This document shows, piece by piece, positions 56,510-64,000 of a DNA stretch of 64,000 nt. The DNA is taken from assembly GCA_944474755.1 (NCBI GenBank), contig OX104124.1, forward strand, positions 620,001-684,000, written 5' to 3'. The notes beneath the pieces were generated by a model. The model was not told where the DNA came from, made no database searches, and was given only the letters and a program-made list of their open reading frames with translations. How positions within the stretch are numbered: position 1 is the first letter of the stretch; each line of letters begins with the position of its first letter. This DNA comes from Limnoperna fortunei (taxonomy: Eukaryota > Mollusca > Bivalvia > Mytilida > Modiolidae). The position numbers were made by a program, and so were the translations under genes.

Positions 56510-57108
56510 TTCAGATTGACAACATATTTGTCGTGTTTAGAGGACATTTTTCTCAACAAACTGTTCTAGTGAGTTACTAGAACGCCTTATGAATAAAATG
56601 GCATTGGCCAAGACCATTACTTTTACGTTCCGCTATATTGATGATTTTCGGTCCCTCTAAATTTGTTGTTATTTGCATTCAATCTAAAACCTAGCGAGCT
56701 TGAAATTAAAGACATCACCAATACAATTAGGGCAGCCTCTTACTAAGACCTTTAACAACTTCTATGAATAGACTATGAGAAATAACAAACAAAGCTCCAA
56801 GACAAACGTGATGACTTAAACTTTCCAATTGCCAACTTCACGTTCATCAAACGAAGCAGATCCAACGTATGGAGTAGAAAATTCACAAGTTATACGTTTA
56901 TTTAGATCCTACCAACATCAGTATTCTGATATTATAGATCGGAAGGATTGGAGTAGAGTACACCCTGCTAGTAGTAAGACTCGAACTCGCAACCTCTGTG
57001 TGGACAGATTACGTGATCAAAAGCAGACGAACTACTTTGACCACTCGACCGCGAGGCCAAGTTGTTCAGTTGGTTTCTTTGCTATTTTTGTGATTAGGAT
57101 ATGATTTC
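56510..57108 (+). mobile_element. RT-A element, 5'-truncated, with a nested inverted SINE
   Basis: Starts GATTGACAACATATTTGTCG, the same point as the element at 23707. It continues with degraded FRYIDD-region and C-terminal sequence (CAAGTTATACGTTTATTTAG). A - strand tRNA-type SINE head interrupts it at about 56945-57060 (GGCCTCGCGGTCGAGTGGTC in - sense). The element ends GTTGGTTTCTTTGCTATTTT. Confidence 0.7.
56945..57060 (-). mobile_element. tRNA-type SINE head nested in RT-A
   Basis: On the - strand: GGCCTCGCGGTCGAGTGGTC, AAAGTAGTTCGTCTGC and GAGGTTGCGAGTTCGAGTC, then CTCTACTCCAATCC. The 3' half is missing. Confidence 0.7.
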
Positions 57109-59479
57109 AATGGTAAAAATAGTGAATAATGTTATATATGGAATCCAATTAACTCAATTGATTTATGTTATTAAATTGACTATTGTGTCACCTACCTGCT
57201 TGCATTTCTTGCGTCAATTCAGACCATGCTGCTTTTTTTTACCAAATACCCATTTATTATATTTTTGTTAACATTTCGATACGATAGCGCATTTGAATTC
57301 TAATATTAGTTTGCAACTAATTCTTGTATATCTCAAGCAACGGAGAATTGCGAGCATTACTTTATCTTTCTCATACTTTTGGAATAATATTTTACAGCAT
57401 CATTTCTGCTTGTGGAGTTAAGATCTTCCATACTTTATTTTCTTAAAGGTCGCGCTTATGACTTGCTTTCTTTGTTGTATCTGTCATACAGTTGATGTTT
57501 GATACTCTTGTTAAATCTTTCTACGGTACTGTCGTTTAAGATATTACAAAGTTTTAGCATAAGCAACAAAATCGCCTAGAGTGAATTTGGAATGCTCACC
57601 CTCCATAACATCAGTTATCACGCCCCATTTAGTGGGTATTCAAGTTGCTTATTTGTCTGTTTTATATTCGAATGTTTCTTACTTGTTATGATCTTGCGTT
57701 TTCTGTTAGACATGGCTTTGTGATACTGTATTAAGAACTTTACAATAGATTTTGCTATTTTAATTTTCTAGCATACAGTGTAAAAACACTAATTTAAGCA
57801 AACAACAGTAAAAAGTTATATATGCTAAATTTATTGGGACACAATATCCGCAGTTTAGCACTAAATCGCTGATGCTAAATATCAACCTAGTTTACTGGCT
57901 TTCCAAAATGGTAACATGCTCTAAATAAGCTTAATTCACAACATATAAGAAACTGTTCAAGGTCATGTATCGTATCTATATTTTGTCAAATCATATATAA
58001 CTAACAACATCTGGAATGTGTATATGTCGTTCCAGTTAAAAAGACGCGTATAGGTCAAAAGTTAAAATAAATACGCATACTGAATTTAATTGTTTTGGCT
58101 GGGTTCTCCAATCTTACGTATAACTCGTTTAACTTCCAGTTAAAACACGTGTATAGGTCCAAATTTAAAAGAAACAATGAATTTGATTGGCTGGTTCTGC
58201 AATCTTACAGCAGTGTACGAAAGAAGGACAAACATTATGATTGCCAAATTTATTACAATATTTTTTTCTTACATGCGTACACTATTAGCATATCTGCAAA
58301 AACTCTTTTATTAAGTATCATACGAGTAAATGCAACAAGGAATTCCAAATATTGATTCAAAATTTATTTAAATATACATTTTATGAGTGTGCTATAATTT
58401 TACCACACAAAAATAATAAACAAAAATATTATATATGTATATACAAATAGGGCAAAACCTACGTATAGATTTACCCAATAAATTGTTATCAGCTTTATTG
58501 TACAAATGAATGTACTCAGGTACACTTGGTGTAAATAAATTAAAACATTAAACATTATAAAATAAAGGTTAACATGTTGAGAGGCATGAAACCCTGTTAA
58601 TTTGGATTATGGTTATCTAAAAGCATTTGCCAACCAGTTTTGGTTGAAATATATACCTCTGAAATAGTCTATCTTGGCCATCAGAGCCTGAAATAGTATA
58701 ATTTTAATTTTTTTCTGAATATACTCAACTATATACTACTTTAAAAAAAAAATGTTTCTGTATGCATTATATCAATACAAGGCATGATATATCTTGAAAC
58801 TTGACCTCACTGTAAAACAGTATTAAAAATATCTAGAAAAATTGCAAAACAAAAATATAAAACCAAAAACATCAATACAATGTAAAATAAAAAAGTACCA
58901 AATCATCAACCTTTTGGTGAAAATAGTCATGCATTCCTAGTATAGATGTGCATGCATAAATATATATAATCAAGCTACAACATCACACAAAATAAAATAA
59001 AAAAAAACACGAAAGAAGTAGTTTTTGTTCAGTTAATAACATCAATTGATTTTTGATAACTGATTGAAACTGTAATACGACATGTAATTTTAGTTCAGAC
59101 AGATTCTAACGCTTTGTTGTGTTCTATATGCCTGCAGCTTGGGGAAAAAGAATATAAAACCGTGGACATAAAATATAAACCGGTATCCCACTGAACACTA
59201 AAAACGTTTGTATTTTATTTCATTGTCGCTGATAACAAAAAAAAATACATTCTTTTTGACAAGAGTTTATAAGTGAATCCAAACAGAAAATAATGAAATG
59301 AGACATTCAGTTAAGGCTTTCTACAATTACTGAACGAAATTTTTATTGTAAGCTATTTCACACACACACAAATGATATAGAAATCCTTACTATAACCTGT
59401 CGACATAAAATGATTTAAACGAACATAAAGTATATTCCGCTCTACCCCTTATATGTAGGTAATTACAAAATACCGAACA
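57109..59479. other. Non-coding DNA; one two-copy tandem repeat
   Basis: A 103-bp unit (TTCCAGTTAAAA...CGTGTATAGGTC...GGCTGG(G)TTCT(C/G)CAATCTTAC) occurs at about 58030 and 58133. The rest is AT-rich without recognisable features. Confidence 0.45.
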
Positions 59480-59640
59480 CCGATGAATCTGTCAAATAAG
59501 ACAATCCACAAATAAGCCAGAGAATTCAGGTGATATCAACCAAAAATAAAGCAATTACAGTAATGGTCCTGACTTGGTACTGACATTTCTACAGAACGCC
59601 AAACCTCCCGTTTCTATATATTTTGTTATATTATGAATTC
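59480..59640 (-). mobile_element. RT-B 3' tail fragment
   Basis: AAGACAATCCACAAATAAGCC, ATGGTCCTGACTTGGTACTG and CCAAACCTCCCGTTTC match the tail at 51730. Confidence 0.6.
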
Positions 59641-60098
59641 GTATTTTTTGTAAGGAGAATGTGTACGTAAGCTGTATAGATAAGTTCAAGATTACATATA
59701 AAATATATTTCAAGCATGTCACATTGTTTTATTTGTAAAGCGTGAAAAGTTAATATTATAAAGTAGAATACACAAGAATCAGCAACCATAGTCAAGCCAC
59801 GTTCATTCAGAGTAAGACTTAACAGTAAAAAAACACATCTTATGTAGTCAAACGGGCGTTTGTTTAACACAAAGAAAGCTGTACTGGTTTTGTCATGCAA
59901 TGATTACTTATTGAAAATACTACGGAATTTTATAGAATGAATAAGAAATTAAAGTAGTGTCATTCATAAGCAATTAATGTATTCCAGAAACCAAATCGAG
60001 ATGCAATTTCTAACATTAACAACAGTTCTTAGTCTGCTTTTTCTGCTTAAATTATATCGTTACTTCTCATTAAACATCTGTTTGTTCTACTTCATGCA

Positions 60099-60219
60099 TT
60101 ACTCTACAATCTCGTACAGCTCCTCTGTGTTTTCGTCAAAATCATCTTGTGTCTTGCTTTGCAAAGGATCGACCTTGTCTTCCATATTTTGAAGAATATA
60201 CTCGTTGCGAGATGTGTGT
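60099..60219 (-). CDS. Terminal exon: acidic cytoplasmic tail
   Basis: Acceptor TTTTTTTAATTTTAAG, one base completing the previous codon, then HTSRNEYILQNMEDKVDPLQ, SKTQDDFDENTEE and LYEIVE before TAA. Many Asp/Glu and two Tyr. The reading frame is chosen by the phase of the upstream micro-exon. Confidence 0.68.
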
Positions 60220-62185
60220 CTTAAAATTAAAAAAAAGTTCATAAACTATTTCTGCAAGATATATACGCAACGCGACTAACAAAAAAATATAAATATTTTG
60301 GAATACGCTGAATGCTTCATTAATTGTTGGTTTGTTTTAGTCTCAAATGAATACTTTTAGTTCAGAAGAGAATATCAACTTTGCCAGCAAGCAACAATAT
60401 GTGCCGGCAAAAGAATTATGTGAAATGAAGATACCGTTTGGACTGTTAAAAATACAAGCCATCCTTATGTCTATCTGACACTCGTAAATAACTTCATTTA
60501 AATGGCCATTGTACCTGTAGACAGTCCAGTCATACACTATCGTGCTTTCGTTCATGTAAGATACATTGTAACTACATATTTGTACATCCAATCAACTACT
60601 ACAGGAAATCTTTTTCTAGTTTTAGCGGTTTGTTTAATGCAAAACAATTTTCAAAACAAACGACAGCACGTATAACTATGAATGATAGATTCACGTGTGA
60701 CCTACAAACACAAATGCATGAAAAACGAATTTGCTGTCAGGGATACATATGTTTTCATAACTTGAAGGTGGTACTTACGTCACGATGTGATGTTCCAGAG
60801 CTGCAAAAACACTGTTATGTTATAATTGGTCTCCGAATTATCGTGATGCCTATAGCTTGGATCACACCAATACTCTAATTATGATATTCATTCACGCGAA
60901 ATAGTAACATCTTAAAACGTGAAGATTTTATAAATATATAACGTAAACACATATTCATCTTAAACTTTCTCACTCAAACTGAACCCAAAACTTTTCACAG
61001 TCCGCCACGGGCGGACGTGCCGTGCTGTTACTTGGCTTTGATCAAACATTCCAACAAGATGTGATCAAAATTACTAACTAAAGGTGACTAAGTCATTACG
61101 CCAGATGCGCGTTTCGTCTGCCTTATTATTTCCGTAAAGAAGTAACGTTTATAATGCGATATGCTATATAATCTCCGACATCCGATAAAACAAAAAGTCG
61201 GTATGTTATTATAGCAATATTCTATTTTCTGGCGTTGTGATTGGATGACGCACACAAAGCACGTACGAAAAGATACGTGTTTATTTCGATGATAGCGCCA
61301 TTTTAGCATAAACAGATTTTTGGCAATAGTGAAAAATACGTTACCTTTCCTACTTCCTACGTATTTGTTGTAAAAACAAACACCAATCACAATGATGCAT
61401 ATAGTTACTGCAGTACTTCCCAAAGCTAGACCAGCAACTTCAAGTACAGAAAACCTTTTGGATGCTATGAAGTCAAAAATGATATTAAGAAAAATTCACT
61501 TCCAGATAAATTTGAGACCACGGGAATGCATATTGTATCCTTCCATGTTTTTTAGCTTTTAAGTAATTATTAATAGTGTTTGAATAAATACAATAAATGC
61601 TCAACATAAAACATTAATACATGTATGTGTTTTAAAACTAAAAAATTAGCTTCTAGCAAGAGAACATAACGCTCGTAAAGATTCCTTTTAGTCTAAGTAG
61701 TAGATGACTTAATTGAGGAGTGCCAAAATGATGGTAGAATTATTCAAGGATGAGGAAAATCATGAACAGAATATATACTTATCTTAGAGGCCTTTAATGT
61801 GAATGTAGATTTTGTTTTTATAGGTACATTGCCGCCCGTAGATATTTGATTGTAATTTCGCAACACCTTAGTGTTTCCTAATGTTTCATAACCGCAATGA
61901 AGACGGTATATTTAAACTCATTTCGTCCTTATCTTTTTACTTTCCAATTATACAAATGAATGATTTTTTCTGGAACATGCGTGTTAATTATGCCATACTC
62001 TATAAAAGTCTTACCTTCAGAGTATTTTGTATTACATAGCTTTGTTTCTGTGCCATTACCATCACAATAGTCTCCTCCATTGAGAGCTGATGGATTATTG
62101 CAGTGTCTAATCCTGGTTTGAAGTCCTCCTCCACAACTTGTGGTACAGTCAGTCCAATTTGACCAGATGTTCCATCCACCATTAA
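60099..62185 (-). CDS. TSP1-domain transmembrane protein, 3' part of gene (four exons)
   Basis: Exons on the - strand: 62185-62015 (TSP1), 61437-61345 (transmembrane), 60800-60779 (22-nt micro-exon) and 60219-60099 (terminal). Phases run 1-1, 1-1, 1-2 and 2-stop and join in one frame with GT/AG junctions. The product is an extracellular thrombospondin type 1 repeat, then VAGLALGSTAVTICIIVIGV as a single membrane span, a short basic KYVGSRK stop-transfer segment, and a cytoplasmic tail ending NTEELYEIVE. The tail is acidic, with tyrosines in NEYILQ (Y-x-x-Q) and LYEIV (Y-x-x-V), which resemble SH2-binding sites. The 5' part lies beyond 64000. No complete homologue is named; the agreement of four phases supports the model. 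Confidence 0.7.
60220..60778 (-). other. Intron between micro-exon and terminal exon
   Basis: Open but unassigned - strand frame at 60591-60343 (MDVQICSYNVSYMNESTIVY). No splice-bounded domain is seen. Confidence 0.5.
60779..60800 (-). CDS. 22-nt micro-exon
   Basis: Bounded by GTTTTTGCAG and GTAAGTACC, both strong. It encodes (A)LEHHIV(T). It converts phase 1 to phase 2, exactly what the terminal exon needs. Confidence 0.62.
60801..61344 (-). other. Intron with a GCGTCTGGCGTA-type relic
   Basis: ACGCCAGATGCGCGTTTCGTC at about 61099 is the inverted core of the 10.1-kb repeat family. Nothing else was recognised. Confidence 0.5.
61345..61437 (-). CDS. Transmembrane exon
   Basis: 93 nt, phase 1-1, acceptor TTTTCTGTACTTGAAG, donor GTAACG. 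It encodes AGLALGSTAVTICIIVIGVC then FYNKYVGSRK: about 20 hydrophobic residues followed by Lys/Arg, giving an extracellular N-terminal side. Confidence 0.75.
61438..62014 (-). other. Intron between TSP1 and transmembrane exons
   Basis: AT-rich. No further domain-coding segment is seen. Confidence 0.5.
62015..62185 (-). CDS. Thrombospondin type 1 repeat exon
   Basis: 171 nt, phase 1-1, acceptor TTCCGTATAG, donor GTAAGA. It encodes GGWNIWSNWTDCTTSCGGGL, QTRIRHCNNPSALNGGDYCD and GNGTETKLCNTKYS. W-x-x-W-x-x-W, C-x3-C-GGG and R-x-R are diagnostic. Only five cysteines are present: the last one, normally in C-N-x-x-x-C, is replaced (CNTKYS). Confidence 0.9.
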
Positions 62186-62804
62186 CTATACGGAAATAAA
62201 CAAATTTAATAATTAACACAAATAATCAGAAATGAATTATTTAACATTAGCTATTAAATAACTTGTGTTAGTGTGTGAATAAAGTTACAAATGCAGCATA
62301 GACTCATAAATATGGCTTTTTTATTGTAAATGAATTTACCCGATTTGTTGACATGCTTATCAGTATAGGTTATCTTACATGTGGATTGGATAAGGTTTCA
62401 TTAGTTTTTTATTTTAAACTGTTTGATGTAATTATTGATAATGTATAGATACGTCAGGATAAAAGTATTATCAATATTGTTTGCTAAATGACAATAATTC
62501 AAGGTAATTTATTTTAATGTTGTTTTTTTGTTTTACTATTCTGATATTGTAATGAATAAAACCTGTTTTTAATTTACTATAATTTTTACTTATGCCAGAT
62601 TTTTTCACTAATGTTGATTTTGTTCAGTAATATTATTTTGGGATGACAGAGTTTTACCCAAACAATTATAAATTCGCGTTTCTGTTATCTAGAATGCGTT
62701 AATGTTTTATTAGTTCCACTAAAAAAGATACTTTGTGTAGAGGCCTTACAATTACCCTGTGCAAGACAACAGATATACAGTACTTGAGATTGAAGACGCA
62801 ACAC
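62186..62804. other. Upstream intron of the TSP1 gene; nothing recognised
   Basis: AT-rich. No further TSP1 exon is seen in the window. Confidence 0.4.
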
Positions 62805-62995
62805 TTTTATCAATCCGTCAGCGATCCGTCAGCGTTCCAAAATCCGTCACCAATCAGTTATCAATCAGTCAGATCAGTCAAATCGTTCCCAATCCGTCAG
62901 ATCGTTCCCAATCCGTCCATCCGTCAATTGACGGATTTGGAACGATTTGAATGATCTGACGGATTGATTTGGACTGATCGCTCCAATCCGTCCAT
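62805..62995. repeat. Palindromic array of AATCCGTCAG words
   Basis: Left arm 62805-62928 has repeated AATCCGTCAG, GATCCGTCAGCG and ATCGTTCCCAATCCGTC. The right arm 62929-62995 has GACGGATTTGGAACGATTTG and GATCTGACGGATTG. The centre is CCGTCAATTGACGG at about 62921-62934. Confidence 0.75.
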
Positions 62996-63128
62996 TCAAC
63001 TTCCGGTTAGCAAAATTAATATTTCGAAATGTGAAAATTCGTTTCACTCGCAAATATTAGAAGTATAAAAATGTCAACTGTTATGTCCTCATTGATGGAT
63101 CGTTTTATCTAATATTAAGGCTAAAACT

Positions 63129-63540
63129 GGTCTAAAGTTATTTATAGAAAAATGAAAATTCCCCCAATCTATTACTAATGCATCTGTGACGAAATATAAA
63201 CATTACATAGTGTAACAAAATAATTAAAACAAAGTAAATTTAAAAACGCACACACACAATGACTTTAAAAAAGCATCTCGCGTGCCAAGGAGCACGTCCG
63301 TATTTTGAAAGCGGAAAACATATAGTCTAAAGTTATAAATGATAAATGGAAATCCCCCCCATAAAAAATCTATCACTAATGCATCTTTGACGGCATATAA
63401 ACATCACATAGTGTCATTTTATTAAAAAATAATTAAAAAATGAAATGAAAAAAAACCACACACACAATAAATTCAAAAGATATTTGACCTCGCATGCCAA
63501 GGCGTACATCTCGTATTTGTCTTCGAAAAGTTTTAAAGCG
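63129..63540. repeat. Diverged tandem duplication, unit about 195 bp
   Basis: TCTAAAGTTAT, CTAATGCATCT, GACG(A/G)(A/C)ATATAAACAT, CACACACAAT and CGTGCCAAGG / CATGCCAAGG recur in order in 63129-63320 and 63324-63540. Confidence 0.75.
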
Positions 63541-63612
63541 GAAAAAGCGAGAAACACGAAAAACGTGAAGGCGAAATCGTAACATTTTTCCACTTCGCCT
63601 TTTCGCGTTAGC
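63541..63612. repeat. Short GCGAAA/TTTCGC palindrome
   Basis: AAAAAGCGAGAAACACG and GTGAAGGCGAAATCG face CCACTTCGCCTTTTCGCG. The degenerate GCGAA words resemble the other short-word arrays. Confidence 0.55.
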
Positions 63613-63674
63613 ATTATATGTATGTTTGAAGTTTGTTTAACACTATTTTTAAAAAATTATATTAGTTTATATAA

Positions 63675-63862
63675 TATGACGTCGGGTGTTTATTGGGAAG
63701 AGCTGGAGTACCCAACAAAACAGCAAAGTTTCGACAGGAAAACTGGTGCCCTTTGCAAATTTATAGGGATGTGTCGATCACACCATCTCGCTGTAAGGAT
63801 CAAACATACAACTTGGTGATCAATAATAGGTTACTGCTACCTTAACCTCCGAGGTCGTGGTT
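63675..63862 (-). mobile_element. tRNA-type SINE fragment
   Basis: GATGTGTCGATCACACC, CAACTTGGTGATCAATAATAGG and CCTTAACCTCCGAGG are the inverted head and body of the SINE family. The remaining 140 bases of the window hold nothing recognised. Confidence 0.55.
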
Positions 63863-64000
63863 TTTTTATTGTAAACGCTTTAAAAGATCATTTGTCGTGG
63901 TTTGATCAGTTTTTTTTTCTTTGCCACAGTTCCTATGAATTCCGGTGTATAATACTGAATAAGATTTACGACAAAAGCGAAAACATCTATTTATATATTT

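Noticed and set aside
59631..59900. 89-residue - strand ORF
   Set aside because: It partly overlaps an RT-B tail. There is no domain or splice support.
63622..63819. 65-residue + strand ORF
   Set aside because: It overlaps an inverted SINE fragment and has no domain.

Overview
The window is AT-rich, intron-rich animal DNA. Its coding content is a set of extracellular protein modules carried on symmetrical phase 1-1 exons (EGF, CUB, PAN/Apple, C-type lectin, thrombospondin type 1). The SINE tails, the reverse-transcriptase families and the widespread GCGTCTGGCGTA repeat core resemble those I know from bivalve molluscs, so a bivalve, possibly a mussel, is the likely source. That assignment is an inference from family recognition, not from a search.

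Three host genes can be modelled from splice signals and reading phase. (1) The 3' end of a secreted EGF-CUB protein on the + strand at 1-4469: two tandemly duplicated EGF exons, then a two-exon CUB domain ending in a stop. A decayed copy of the last CUB exon lies at 12555-12729. (2) A complete-looking secreted PAN/Apple plus C-type lectin gene on the + strand at 51024-55540: four exons, 250 residues, with a signal peptide in exon 1. Two further copies of its signal-peptide exon lie at 36187-36111 (- strand) and about 40490-40573. (3) The 3' end of a membrane protein on the - strand at 62185-60099: TSP1 exon, transmembrane exon, 22-nt micro-exon, and a terminal exon coding an acidic tail with two tyrosines. 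A fourth locus at 27846-28334 is a frameshifted Mab-21/cGAS-like nucleotidyltransferase relic. It is cut at 28335 by a TA-flanked transposon end.

Most of the rest is mobile-element debris. There is a Jockey/CR1-like LINE at about 17.1-21.05 kb with a broken catalytic Asp; two decayed Tc1-like transposases (5.5-6.2 kb and 41.1-42.3 kb); two families of fragmentary reverse-transcriptase elements (called RT-A and RT-B here) scattered in both orientations; about ten tRNA-type SINE copies or pieces; one SINE with a clear target-site duplication (14.86-15.37 kb); palindromic MITEs; and several mini- and microsatellites.

The most unusual material is a group of elements whose ends are arrays of degenerate short words of about 10 bp: CGATGTACGAA at 28.3, 30.2, 32.5, 45.0, 48.7 and 49.5 kb; GTCTGTCACA at 44.2 and 46.6 kb; AATCCGTCAG at 62.8 kb. 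One family has a fixed 20-bp terminus and TA flanks. One of its ends sits inside a 2.8-kb near-perfect palindrome (30032-32813) whose loop is an inverted copy of sequence just outside the left arm. I regard this palindrome and element class as the best candidate for something undescribed.
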